From positions 186,001 to 250,000 of the forward strand of contig JASANG010002859.1 of assembly GCA_030248215.1 (NCBI GenBank): a DNA stretch of 64,000 nt, read 5' to 3'. Positions within the stretch are counted from its first letter, which is position 1. Each line of letters starts with the position of its first letter. This document shows positions 12,201 through 20,402 of the stretch, in pieces. The stretch is from Enoplolaimus lenunculus (lineage: Eukaryota > Nematoda > Enoplea > Enoplida > Thoracostomopsidae). The position numbers were made by a program, and so were the translations under genes. The notes below the pieces were generated by a model, which had not been told where the DNA came from, ran no database searches, and was given only the letters and a program-made list of their open reading frames with translations.

Positions 12201-15200
12201 CTGTATCGTTTTAACCGCTGTTTCTACCCCCCCCCCCCCTGACTTTTTTTACACCATCAGCAGTAAATCTTCTGGTGACAATTTTTTCCATCAGGCCCGT
12301 AGCTAGCTGACCTTGCTTGGGGTGAGGCTTAGAAATTTTCAGGAGGGGTATTCAAGGGTTTTTAATGACTTGCAAGCAAGGTTGAAAATTTAGAGGGGCC
12401 ACAATTTATTCGGGGGGTGGGGGGTTGAGCCCACCTTGCAAAACTGTTAAACTTTAATAAAGTTTCAGCAAAAGTTTTCTTGTGTTTTACCTGCTACTGC
12501 ATCGTACGTGAAAGGAATATCTTTCGACCACCGCGTGTTCGATTCGGATCGCACTTTTCGTTTCACTCGAGGCGTTGACTGAGATCCTTGATCCGTATCG
12601 TATCCTGGAACATCATGGACCAAATTTCGTCGAAAAATCAAATCAGCTTGTGACGTCGTTAGAAACATGTCACCGCCAAAAAACATGTTGTTGTCGACTT
12701 GAAGCTGAAATAGATGCCTTGAGAACGAGTGTATAAATTCAGCCGGTTTCTGTTCATTTAGCATTTGAACTGATTAAAGAAATGAATTGAATGTTTACAA
12801 GTTATTTTTTATTTCACTAAATGCCATGAGGACAGTAGCGTACGACTTGAGGCGGCAACATCCGGAGCAGAAGCTATAGATTGGCAATAGATTAGTTACA
12901 GCGGTGTCTATCCTTTTAAGCTTTGGCCCGTATTCTCAAGTGTGTGTAACATCTATCAGCAGTTGATAACAGCTCTTGAACACACAAAAAAGTATTTCTG
13001 AATTTTTTCAGAAAAGTATTTTCTGTGTCAAATCTGTAAAGTTTTTTCTGATATTTAAGACAATTTTTCTAAAAATAACTGGAAAACGTTTATTTTCAGA
13101 CTATATTTCAAAACTTTTTTGAAAAGTTTTCTGTTATAACAGAAATACTTTTCAAGTGCACCTTGCTAATTATATTTCTTAAATGTAAGAAATTTTTTCT
13201 TAAATATCAGAAATATTATTTTGAGTGTACTTGTCATACAAGTGAATGAAGAGATACGAAATTCAGCACAAATTTCGTGTTAATTTATCCTTGTCTCACT
13301 TCTATGCCCAATTTTGAGATTAACACTTTCCAAAGTTCGACAGTTTGAAAACCTTCCGCTAATTGCGGATAGATGTTTTATATACATTTGAGTACCAATG
13401 TTAATACTTTAAGGGGCGCAACAGTAGATTAAGCGCATTCCTAAGCCTAACCAAAAAAATGTAACCTAAAATCTAAACCTACTCTTTTATGGACCCATCA
13501 GAAACCTGGACGCCCCTTAAAGTACCCATTTGAGAATGCGAACCCAAGTGTCCCTGGGCAATTGAAACTTTGCCCCAAAATCCACTGCATACCTTTTGCT
13601 GATTGTAAGTGTCACGATTACGATTCAACGCTATTGATCGAGCAATGTTATGTTTCATTTGATGAACATATGTTAACGCACTACGACTATGCAATGCGAT
13701 ACGCGTTCCGTTGCCAAGTGTAACAGGAGCCACAAAGCGGTCAAGATAGCCGTCGAATGTTATTCGAGCGTTCAAATCTTCCAACGATTCCCAGCCTCGC
13801 AACGGTTTTGGTGTGGTTTTTCTGATGGGTGGTCGCTGTGTCGTAGAAATCTGCAGTAAGGATGTGTCAAAGTGGTTTCATTGTTCTCAACACTGCGAGG
13901 TTTACTGTAGTGACCCGAATAAGAGGGGGGACTGATATTTTTTGGTCTCTCCAGAGGGTACCCCCCGTCATTCGGTTACGGACTGCTATTTATTTTCATC
14001 CCGCCCTTCGCCACCCTTCGTTACTGATATATCCGGTATTGCAACTATCCGTTGAATTAAACTTTGTTTGTATTGTGTCAATAGCTTGAGCGATAATACA
14101 AGGTTATATTTAGGAATGTATATTCAAAATTTAAGTACGCTTTGAAGTTTCGAACTCAAATTATTTGGTCCTGGAGTCATTTATGCGCTAAAATTAGGGA
14201 TAATTGACATTTATAGACTCTAATTAAGGTTTAGGGACTCTATCCGCTTACGGACTCTTATTAGGAATACGGACACCTATTGATTGCGACTCAAAATGGG
14301 GACCCCCTCTTATTACCCCCCTCTTATTCGGGTCAATACAGTAAGTAAAAAACGATTTGTGTGATTCGAATTTTCAAGATTCCTATATGCGGTATTCACG
14401 TTATAAGGGGGGCAATTGGGTCACGGTTTGTCCCATGTTCATTCGACGTCAACGTTAAAATTCGTACGTTACTCTCATATCGAGTCAACAGAGAAAACTC
14501 GAATGTTATACGACATTAGCTTACAAACCACCAATGTTCAATGTGTACAAGAGTCGGTATGTCATGTGATACTTTAGGACATTTATGCAAATATATCATA
14601 TTCCAAAATTACAACAAATATCATATGATATTCAGCGGTACATGTAATTTTCGGGTTCTGTAATCATATGGTACTGAAGTACAAAAGGTGACCTACACAA
14701 TAGCAGACAAATCTGAACTTTTGAATATGACATTGGACCTCTAAGCAGACAAAATGTCAACCGAAAATCCCACAATATGCGATATATACCGCAAACTCTA
14801 CAATCATGAAAATTCAATCACACAAATTCGTTTCATCTTCGCATCTGTAACAATTTTCCATTGTAAAATAGTTTTAATTGGAGTGGCAAAGACACCCAAA
14901 CCACAGAACGTCCCTCGCCGTACATTCCGTATCTGCGGTCAATTTTCAGCTGCAAAGTTCGGGGAAGAGGTTTGTGACCAGAAGAAAGTGTGGTTACCGA
15001 AATATACTCTCCATTGCCACACCGAAATCGATAATACTGCTTGCAACAGTATTGACAATTATTGTTAAAACATCCAATCCGTAGTCGATCGCAAATCAAA
15101 CGAGGTCCACCGTAACCGTACAGTGATTCGTACATCGCTTCCATAACGGATTTCCCATGATCATTGGAGGATAGAAGTCCTCGATTTGCAGTCTAAATGT

Positions 15201-17847
15201 TCAGATACTATACTTTAGTTTCAAATATAGTCAGAGGCTTACTGTAGTGACCCAAACAAGAGGGGGTAATAAGAGGGGGTCCCCATTTTGAGTCCCAATC
15301 AATAGGAGTCCGCATCCCTAATAAGAGCTCGTAAGCGGATACTGTAGTGACCTGAATAGGGGGACTGATATTGATTTGGCCTCTCCAGAAGGTACCCCCC
15401 TTGTTATTCGGTTACGGACGGTTATTTATTTTTAACCCACGCTCCGCCGCCCTTCGTTACTGATATATATCCGGTACTGCAATTATCCGTTGAATTAAAC
15501 GTTTATTTGTCTTGTGTCAATAGCTTAAGCGATAATACAAGGTTATACTAGGAATGTACTTTCAAAACTTAAGTACGCTTTAAAGTTTCGAACTCATTGG
15601 TCTTGGAGTCATTTATGCGCTACAATTAGGGTTAATTGACATTTATGGACTCTAATTAGGGTTTAGGGACTCTATCCGCTTACGGACTCTTATTAGGGAT
15701 ACGGACTAGAATTGATTCGGACTCTTATTAGGGATACGGACTAGAATTGATTCGGACTCAAAATGGGAATCCCCTCTCTTATTATCTCACCCCCTCTTAT
15801 TCGGGTCAATACAGTAGAGTAAATCTACCCTAATTAAAGTCTATAAATGTCAATTACCCCTAATTGTTGCTCATAAATGACCGCCGGATCAATTACAGTT
15901 GAGTTTGAAACTTTAAAGCATACTTGTGTTTTAAAAGTAGGTACATTCCTAAGTATAACCCTGCATTATCGCTCAAGCTATTGACACAAGACAAATAACG
16001 TTTAATTCAACGGATAGTTGCAGTATCGGATATATATCAGTAACGACGAGAGGCGGAGGCGGGTTGAAAAAATTAACTATGCGTAACCGAATAACAAGGG
16101 GGGTACTCTCTGGAGAGCCCAAATAAATATCAATCTCTCTTATTCGGGTCACTACAGTATGATAATGAAGACCAGTGACGCTGTGGGTTTCAATGCCCGC
16201 GGTTCGTAGCGCCCTGTGGTGACGAAAGCATTCCTGCAAAATCAGAGAAAGCTAACCGTGATATAAGTTTCCCATTGGTGTTCTGTTACAGATACTCTCG
16301 AAACAAATCAGTCTCAAGTCCCCAGTACGCCTCATGATTTACCGCTCAGAAAACTGGACACAAAAATTGACCCATGTATAGAACAGGGCCGAATCGTTTT
16401 CCAGAGGGGCTATAATAGAGTCAGTTTTAAGCTTTAGACTAATTTTTTGCTTGGCTTAGGCTTAGTAATATACTTATTACTACGGTTCCGGCCCTGTTCT
16501 ATACATGGACCCAAAAATTTAATGGATTCAGTATTATCTGTATGGTTTAAAATCATCCAGAACAACAATGAAGAAAATCCAACGTCGAAAATAATCAAAC
16601 AACGATCCAGTGGCCAAAACGAACAAGTTGAGTTTTAGTCTCCGACCAATTTGGCTTTTTACGTCATTCTCCGGCCAGTGCTTGCTCAAAAAATGGTCAG
16701 ATAAAAAAAATTTATATTTGAGCTTCTACACACAAAAAAGTATTTCTGAATTTATTCAGAAAAGTGTTTTCTGTGGCAAATCTGAAAAGTTTTGCTGATA
16801 TTTAAGATAATTTTTCTAAAAATAACTGGAAAACGTTTTTCAAAACATTTCTGTTATAACAGAAATACTCTTCAAGTGCACCTTGCTAATCATATTTCTC
16901 AAATGTAAGAAATTTTTTCTTAAATATCAGAAATATTATTTTGAGTGTAGTACACGTCAGATGATTATTCTATACCTAAATTTGAATTTTTCAAAAATAC
17001 CGCTCTTTATGGTCCCTCCAAGAGCTTCCCTTGGGACCTGGAACATTTTCTGCGAACCCTGATCCCACATGGGACTCAAAACACGTTTTGCGAAAAAGTA
17101 AGACAACGTATATATATTATTGTTCTTGAAAATTTCGCCTTCCCCTAGAAAAGTTTTAACCTTGCTAATAAATCATCTGAAATCTTTGCATACCCTCATG
17201 AAAACGAAAAGTAAACATTCCACTAATATGATGACCTCGCTACGGGTCTGCGATAGTAAGTACTGACGTAATTTGACAAATACACAGCCGGAAGTTGCAC
17301 TGCGGAAATAAAACCGGAAATAGATTTTTACACCAAAACTGAAACAAATATTTAGTTTAAATCATGTAAAAATCATAAATCTGTCGAATTTAACTACCAA
17401 TTTTTTAAACTATAATTTTGGTCAAATTTTAAGTTCAACACTCACATTGCGCTGACAATTTTTCGCAAACAAATCACAATCCAGCTGATTGCGTTCTCGC
17501 AGACAGCTGCCGCGCCACTCAGCACACAGCCATATCCCATCGGCGGACGTCAGTTGTTTGGAACCATTTTGTGATATAAACAGTTCCAGTAACTTCAGAG
17601 ACGCCGTCTGACCATGACTTCCTCGCTGTAACGGAGTATTCACAGCGCTATCAAACGCTACATTGTTCAACAATAATTGGTCATAAACGGTCGTTGGGTG
17701 TGAATTAGAGGCAGATAATTGTTGTATACAAGCTGCCTTCGTAAGAACGCTTGTCAAAATGGCCAAGAATCCAAATAGCCGCCCACCACCATGAGATATT
17801 GACAAGGCAGTTGATACAATTTGGGTTACATCGTAGTGAATTATCAT
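83..17847 (-). CDS. Astacin (NAS-type) zinc metalloprotease gene, partial at left edge
   Basis: Secreted zinc endopeptidase of the astacin family (M12A), built like nematode NAS proteins. Exons found by splice sites and matching phase, 5' to 3': 17847-17446, 15192-14998, 13850-13593, 12749-12491, 11149-11014, 10042-9976, 9243-9046, 6105-5982, 4593-4468, 3077-2968 and 210-83. Domains in order are a possible signal segment and Cys-rich region, pro-domain, dibasic site RVKRK, mature start RWSKDIPFTYD, catalytic domain with HEIGHALGLVHEQARPDR and Met-turn SVMHY, EGF-like module, then CUB. Junction phases agree from exon 4 to exon 10. Two gaps remain. The exon 3 to 4 join fits only if a downstream acceptor is used, and a middle CUB exon between 2967 and 211 was not found. 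The last exon ends in a donor, so the gene continues left of the window. Substrate unknown. Confidence 0.9.
272..424. mobile_element. TTAGGC-bearing element, family B, degenerate
   Basis: Ends resemble TGCTACTTTTAGG and its complement. It holds a short eroded (CCTAAG) stretch and the GACTC/ACCCGG remnants of the conserved subterminal block. Confidence 0.45.
690..1372. mobile_element. TTAGGC-bearing element, family A, degenerate long copy
   Basis: Starts GGCCCATGTAAATATCAGGG. It carries about 600 bases of TTAGGC units broken by ATAAACTCTTTCTTACGC and ATATGCTCATTATTACGC spacers, with a higher-order repeat of about 72 bases at 1040-1170. The right end is worn and its limit approximate. It lies in the missing-exon interval of the astacin gene. 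Confidence 0.5.
1716..2236. mobile_element. TTAGGC-bearing element, family A, whole copy
   Basis: Starts GACCCGTGTATAGAGCAGGG and ends CCCTGTTCTATACATGGGCC. Flanks are ATAAATTT and ATAAACTT, an 8-bp target duplication with one mismatch. The interior alternates GCCTAA hexamers with 24-base spacers beginning GCGTATGGATGAG, then a unique block ending in TATAGCCCCTCC. Confidence 0.85.
2560..2929. mobile_element. Mariner-like MITE (family D), 5' truncated
   Basis: Shares internal sequence (GGTATTGCAACTATCCGTTG) and the terminal CCCCCCTCTTATTC with the copies at 13.9 and 15.3 kb. It ends 38 bases before the donor of the CUB exon at 2968. Confidence 0.7.
2968..3077 (-). CDS. Astacin exon 10: CUB domain, first part
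   Basis: Reads TQCGGKFRAN, then IVNSPGYPVKHPAGQECSW. These are the CGG and SPGYP...C.W landmarks of a CUB domain. Ends in a GTAAGC donor, phase 0. Confidence 0.9.
3665..3928 (-). mobile_element. piggyBac-like MITE with tRNA-like core (family H), worn
   Basis: Begins TTAAACCCTTTG and ends GAGAAGGGACTAA. The complement of 3750-3800 carries an A-box-like segment and CACTCAGCTATAG. It is the most diverged of the four long copies. Confidence 0.55.
4044..4311. mobile_element. TTAGGC-bearing element, family B
   Basis: Starts GGCTCATGTCACTTTTAGGG and ends AAAAGTAACATTGGTC. It has a perfect 8-bp target duplication, ATCATTCC, at 4036-4043 and 4312-4319. The interior is TTAGGC units with AATACGCTTTTA spacers. 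Confidence 0.88.
4468..4593 (-). CDS. Astacin exon 9: EGF-like module
   Basis: Reads DECPIKTAGCKNGGYPHP and then KRCDRCICPEPYDGATCE. This is the C..C.NGGY..P..C..C.CP.G..G..C pattern that follows the protease domain in nematode NAS proteins. Phase 1 at both ends. Confidence 0.93.
4668..4887. repeat. 220-bp near-perfect palindrome
   Basis: The arms CACTGTAAAAAATGGG and CCCGTTTTTTGCAGTG enclose about 100 bases that read back almost completely on the other strand (GGCTTTTCCTGACCACACAAA against TTTGTGTAGTCAGGAAAAGCC). The centre is near 4780. A partial relative lies at 6191-6318. It sits in the astacin intron between exons 8 and 9. Confidence 0.85.
4961..5178. mobile_element. MITE family C
   Basis: Terminal inverted repeats CCCATATTCTCAAATGCG and its complement, with CTATCATCAGTTAACGATAGG just inside. 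Further copies lie near 11.8, 12.9, 34.6, 43.5, 47.0 and 59.8 kb. Confidence 0.75.
5635..5905 (-). mobile_element. piggyBac-like MITE with tRNA-Gly-like core (family H)
   Basis: Starts TTAACCCTTTCTCACATGAA and ends GAGTGAGAGGGTTAA, with TTAA at both edges as for piggyBac targets. The complement of 5688-5751 reads as a tRNA-like segment with anticodon-arm sequence GCCTCCCACTCG and B box GTTCGAATCT. Confidence 0.75.
5982..6105 (-). CDS. Astacin exon 8: C-terminal end of catalytic domain
   Basis: Joins exon 7 in phase 0. YLATIGGRLQGPTFYDV then LSINKAYCK matches the TIGQR.GLSF.DV..IN.LYC ending of astacins, including the last cysteine. Confidence 0.9.
6191..6318. repeat. Partial relative of the 4668-4887 palindrome
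   Basis: Shares CAAAAAATGG, AGTCAAATTGACT and AAATAGGCT, and ends TTTTTTGCAGCGTA. One arm is largely lost. Confidence 0.55.
6448..6632. mobile_element. TTAGGC-bearing element, family A, short copy
   Basis: Starts GGCCCATGAATACAACAGGG and ends TTGTTCTATACAACGGCC. It has a perfect 8-bp target duplication, AACAGCAT, at 6440-6447 and 6633-6640. Only a few telomere-like hexamers remain; the unique subterminal block is intact. Confidence 0.9.
6650..8740. repeat. 2-kb segment bounded by ~90-bp inverted repeats
   Basis: The 6683-6741 arm (GCATCGTCCACTTTATAAG) recurs inverted at 8648-8706 (CATAAAGTGGACGATGC). Similarity continues weakly outward on both sides. The interior holds the 31-bp minisatellite and no recognisable transposase. 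It may be a worn DNA transposon within the exon 7-8 intron. Confidence 0.5.
7038..7169. repeat. 31-bp minisatellite, about 4 units
   Basis: Unit TAGCTGTCAATTGCGCTACT plus TTCGTAGACAG, with one or two changes per unit. The unit contains the short inverted repeat ACAGTAGCTGT. Confidence 0.9.
8792..8934. repeat. 20-bp tandem repeat, 7 units
   Basis: Unit AACCGTAAATTTCAAACTTC, with G/A/C and A/G variants. It lies about 250 bases outside the zinc-site exon of the astacin gene. Confidence 0.93.
9046..9243 (-). CDS. Astacin exon 7: zinc-binding site and Met-turn
   Basis: 66 codons from FGVMAHEIGHALG to GSVMHYNAK. The three zinc histidines and catalytic Glu are in HEIGHALGLVH, followed by the family-specific EQARPDR. 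SVMHY is the Met-turn with the fifth-ligand Tyr. The active site looks intact. Confidence 0.95.
9976..10042 (-). CDS. Astacin exon 6: catalytic domain, central strand
   Basis: A 67-base exon whose join gives DKQPGCASYEGRIGG followed by GPQPIHVGANCER, matching the C.SYVGR.GG...I.LG..C of astacins and tolloids. Phase 2 in, phase 0 out. Confidence 0.9.
10190..10240. mobile_element. Family A element, left-end fragment
   Basis: Has GCCCATATACAGAACAGGGC followed by CGGAACAGTAGTAG, then unrelated sequence. No right end is visible. Confidence 0.6.
10283..10425. mobile_element. TTAGGC-bearing element, family B
   Basis: Starts GGCAAATGTTACTTTTAGGG and ends GCCCGTAAAAGTAACATGGACC. It has a perfect 8-bp target duplication, CAAATACC, at 10275-10282 and 10426-10433. 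Only three hexamers sit inside. Confidence 0.88.
10765..10956. mobile_element. TTAGGC-bearing element, family A, reverse orientation
   Basis: Starts GGCCCATGTATAGAACAGGG and ends CCTGTTCTATAGATCGGCC. Flanks CATAAACT and GATAAGCT agree at 6 of 8 bases. Lies just downstream of catalytic exon 5 of the astacin gene. Confidence 0.8.
11014..11149 (-). CDS. Astacin exon 5: catalytic domain, N-terminal half
   Basis: Phase 1 in, phase 2 out. It reads SHDLTTATVQDAINFWQAFT and then CLVFR, the helix and first disulphide cysteine of astacins (consensus AI..W...TCI.F). It sits only 58 bases from the inverted-repeat element at 10765-10956. Confidence 0.88.
11270..11962. mobile_element. MITE family C, interrupted by a family A element
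   Basis: CCATATTCTCAAA lies left of the insertion; CTCAAATGTGTGTGTGACACC and the far inverted end (GGTGATAGGAGTTACTC) lie right of it. Confidence 0.7.
11289..11792. mobile_element. TTAGGC-bearing element, family A, nested in a family C MITE
   Basis: About 370 bases of GCCTAA hexamers with GCGTATGGATGAG spacers between ends GGCCCTTGTATAGAACAGGG and GTTCTATACATGGGCC. Flanks CTCAAACG (11281-11288) and CTCAAATG (11793-11800) are an 8-bp duplication of family C sequence, so it inserted into that MITE. Confidence 0.88.
12294..12440. mobile_element. MITE family G
   Basis: Starts CAGGCCCGTAGCTAGCTGACC and contains GACTTGCAAGCAAGGTTGAAA, then GGGGGGTTGAGCCCACC. Its distal end abuts astacin exon 4. 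Confidence 0.65.
12491..12749 (-). CDS. Astacin exon 4: pro-domain, furin site, mature N-terminus
   Basis: Contains the pro-domain motif FFGGDMFLTTSQAD, which resembles the F.GDI.LT segment whose Asp caps the zinc in astacin zymogens. It continues with a basic cleavage site (PRVKRKVR) and the mature start RWSKDIPFTYD. The donor is in phase 1 and joins exon 5. A stronger acceptor lies at 12769 (TTTAATCAG) but is out of phase with exon 3; 12749 restores the frame. Confidence 0.8.
12979..13229. mobile_element. MITE family E
   Basis: Starts CACACAAAAAAGTATTTCTG and ends CAGAAATATTATTTTGAGTG. A second copy at 16728-16949 aligns along its length, apart from a short gap. Confidence 0.78.
13394..13527. 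mobile_element. TTAGGC-bearing element, family B, nested
   Basis: Ends ACCAATGTTAATACTTTAAGG and CCTTAAAGTACCC. Flanks ATTTGAGT and ATTTGAGA are a near-perfect 8-bp duplication of the end of the surrounding family C MITE. Confidence 0.8.
13593..13850 (-). CDS. Astacin exon 3: Thr/Pro linker and N-terminal pro-region
   Basis: 86 codons between CTGCAG and AAG|GTATGC. It opens with a Thr/Pro-rich linker (STTQRPPIRKTTPKP), then an Asn/Arg-rich stretch ending NRDTYNQQK. It leaves in phase 0. The strongest acceptor of the next exon needs one extra base, so either that exon starts 20 bases later or a tiny exon is missing. Confidence 0.7.
13903..14343. mobile_element. Mariner-like MITE (family D)
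   Basis: Termini TACTGTAGTGACCCGAATAA and TTATTCGGGTCAATACAGTA with TA at each edge. Lies 53 bases from astacin exon 3. Confidence 0.82.
14998..15192 (-). CDS. Astacin exon 2: Cys-rich module
   Basis: Exactly 65 codons between a TTTAG acceptor and a GTAACC donor, phase 0 at both ends, joining exons 1 and 3 in frame. Seven cysteines lie in about 33 residues (LICDRLRIGCFNNNCQYCC, then FRCGNG). The spacing fits no domain I can name. Confidence 0.7.
15240..16159. mobile_element. Mariner-like MITE (family D), outer copy
   Basis: Outer element in reverse orientation, from TACTGTAGTGACCCAAACAA to TCGGGTCACTACAGTA. It is split by a second copy at 15342-15814. Confidence 0.8.
15342..15814. mobile_element. 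Mariner-like MITE (family D), inner copy
   Basis: Inserted at a TA inside the outer copy. The family's uninterrupted sequence there reads GCGGATAGAGT, and the insertion shows GCGGATA on the left and TAGAGT on the right. This demonstrates TA duplication. It also contains a 38-base internal tandem duplication near 15700-15760. Confidence 0.85.
16369..16511. mobile_element. TTAGGC-bearing element, family A, nearly array-free
   Basis: Starts GACCCATGTATAGAACAGGG and ends CCCTGTTCTATACATGGACC. It has a perfect 8-bp target duplication, CAAAAATT, at 16361-16368 and 16512-16519. Only two hexamers remain, so it is almost pure ends. Confidence 0.88.
16728..16949. mobile_element. MITE family E
   Basis: Same ends and interior as the copy at 12979-13229, including CAAGTGCACCTTGCTAAT. 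Lies in the first astacin intron. Confidence 0.78.
17446..17847 (-). CDS. Astacin exon 1: N-terminus, Cys-rich
   Basis: Open from the ATG at 17847 to a GTGAGT donor in phase 0. A hydrophobic stretch around residues 25-38 (FLAILTSVLTKAAC) could be a signal core behind a long n-region. The exon ends with a Cys cluster (WLCAEWRGSCLR, then LDCDLFAKNC). The start is uncertain: an upstream exon or an internal acceptor is possible. I do not recognise this module. Confidence 0.6.
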
Positions 17848-18309
17848 CGTTGTTCATTTGAACTTTTTATGGTTTATCAAGAGTAGATGGCTGTATACCT
17901 GAGAACAAGGGTACAGTCAACTGAATCCGTGTATATTAGCCAAAGTATTTAGCACAAGGGTGTAACCGAATATCCGTTTCCGTTTCTATCGGTGTATGTT
18001 TCAGTTTTCGATTCTGTTATAGAAATACTAGAATATCTGTTTATTGTTGCACTCAGAATGAGTTATAAATCACGTAAATTATCACGCAATTTTTCGTTTA
18101 CAGATATGCTGCAATTGTTCGATGTGAAATAAAAATTACGAAATTCAGGTATAATTTTAAAAATTTTGGTGCATTCGCTGTTTTTTCTGCAAAATTTTAG
18201 AAAACTCGGTGAATGTTGGCGTTTCTCAATTGTTTTGGCAGAAAAATAAAACATCTTGAGTCTTTTATACTTCAGTATTTGTTTTCCGTTTCCGTTATTT
18301 TTATGAGAA

Positions 18310-18376
18310 TTAACCCTGGGTGTGTACAGAGTTCACTAAGTCGCTTTATAGTCTACTCTGTGTCGGAAGGGGTTAA
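18310..18376. mobile_element. 67-bp TTAA-flanked mini-element
   Basis: TTAACCCTGGGTGTGTACAG to GGAAGGGGTTAA. It has the outer parts of family H without the tRNA-like core. A related fragment follows at about 18460-18520. Confidence 0.55.
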
Positions 18377-19886
18377 TATTTAGCAGCTGCTGCTAAATTT
18401 TGCCCTGAATCTAATAAGATAATATTTAGTTTTGATTCTAATTAGGGACGTCTAAGCCTGAGTGTGTACAGATCAATTTGTTTCTCATAATCTACTCTGT
18501 TGTATTAGAAGGCGTTGGTACTTAGCAGTTGCTGCAGTTATCTAAAGAGTCACCAGCTACTACTGATTATTTTTAACTAGCAAAATATAAACACAATTAT
18601 TCATGAAATAGTTTTTAAAACCCAAACTCAGAATGAGTTTATATCAATATTCTATAAGCATACCAGCAATTTTTAAAAATCTAAAAGAATCCTGTGTTCC
18701 TTAGAAAATGTTCAAATAAAACAACATCCGCGTTGCGACGATGAATTGGCAATGCAAACGGCACCAAAAGGGGCACCTAGGCTATGGACCCACAACTGGA
18801 CTCACAACCATTGTATTGAAATTAATGCAAAAATTGCGTTCGATTTGTCACTCAGAAGCTTTTTTGAGGTAATACATAGGGTGAGTATCTTGTCAAAAAC
18901 TGGTTGAACCGCTACTGGATGCGAACTAACGAAGCAGTGTCATACTGCTTCAGCGTAGTGATGTTTATATATTTTTAAGGATATAGGGATAAAATAAACT
19001 GTAAATAAATGAGGAGACGACTCACACTTAAAGTCAACAACAAACTTTTTCATTTAAATGTTTTTTGTATAAGGATAAAAATGCTATATTTTCTTTTTTG
19101 GTGCAGTTGCTATTATTTTTGCAGCAATCTAAATACGCAGTAGCCAGTCATATATACGGTCATAATAATTCGAGAGCTTTTCTCGATATTCACAATTTCT
19201 TTTTGACAGCAAAAACCTGCACATCATTTAGAAACCGCGGCGTCGCGTGTCGTTTTAATGATTTTGGCACATTTAATGATGCCGATGAAGTAAAGCAAAG
19301 TTAAAATTAATTTTAAATTTTTCTGTGCAAATTTTTATACTACAGAACAAGCATCATGTCGTGCAGTTCGAGACGGGTGTCGGGCGCGGGGTACGTTTTT
19401 TTGTTATAGTTCCTATAACAAGGTTAAAATGCCCTATAAATGTGTTTTCTCTACGTCTCAAGATTCTCAATTATTAATTTTTAGCAGCAAAATTTCGTTT
19501 ATATTTTTGAATTCTTCGCCAAACTGTTGTGTAAATGAACTCTAAGGCATGCGGTTCATACTTTGTTACCCAAAGTGTAGTATCGGCCTTTTTCTGAAAA
19601 ACTTCTAACGCACTAACGCAGCACTTAAATTCATTCTTTTAAGTGAATAAAATCAACGGAAACGGAAAAACGAAATTGAAGTATAAAAGTTTCAAAAATG
19701 ATTTATTTTTGCGCGAAAAAATTGCGGTGAGCATATATTTGCTGTTATCAAAAAATTAATGAAAAAATGGCGGATGCATCGAAAATTTTAAGTTTTTGGA
19801 TAAATTTCATGGCCAATGTTTACTTTAAAGGCCGTCCCATTTTCCCGGGACAGAAATGTACCAGGAGTACATTCCAAAAATATGAT

Positions 19887-20277
19887 TGGGACAGCGGGGC
19901 AGTTGGGACAGGTGAGACAGTGGTACAGATGGGACAGTTGGGACAGCGGGACAGATGGGATAGATGGGACAGTTTGGACAGATGGGACAGTTGGGACAGT
20001 TGGGACAGATGGGATAGTTGGGACCGATGGGACAGTTGGACAGATGGGACAGTTGGGACAGTTGGGACAAATGGGACAGTTGGGACAGATGGGACAGATG
20101 GGACAGCGGGACAGATGGGACAGTTGGGACAGATGGGACAGTTGGGACAATTGGGACAGTTGGGACAATTGGGACAGTTGGGACAGTTGAGACAGCGGGA
20201 CAGATGGGACAGTTGGGACAGTTGGGACAGATGGGACAGTTGGGACAGTTGGGACAGATGGGACAGTTGGGACACTT
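19887..20277. repeat. 10-bp minisatellite GGGACAGTTG, about 39 units
   Basis: Mostly GGGACAGTTG and GGGACAGATG, with occasional GGGACAGCG junctions. The unit resembles the subterminal CCGGGACAG of its host element. Confidence 0.95.
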
Positions 20278-20280
20278 AGG

Positions 20281-20402
20281 GTATATATGTATATATAATA
20301 TATATGTGCATATATATGTATATATATGTATATATGTGTATATATGTATTATATATACATATACACATATATGTGTATATTGTGTATATGTACATATTAT
20401 AT
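20281..20402. repeat. TA-rich microsatellite
   Basis: TATATATG/TATACA tract with self-complementary stretches, next to the minisatellite in the same element. Confidence 0.9.

Larger units (their letters stand above)
12927..13545. mobile_element. MITE family C carrying two later insertions
   Basis: Left end GGCCCGTATTCTCAAGTGTG; right end CATTTGAGAATGCGAACCC. Between them lie a family E element (12979-13229) and a family B element (13394-13527), so this copy is older than both. Confidence 0.7.
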
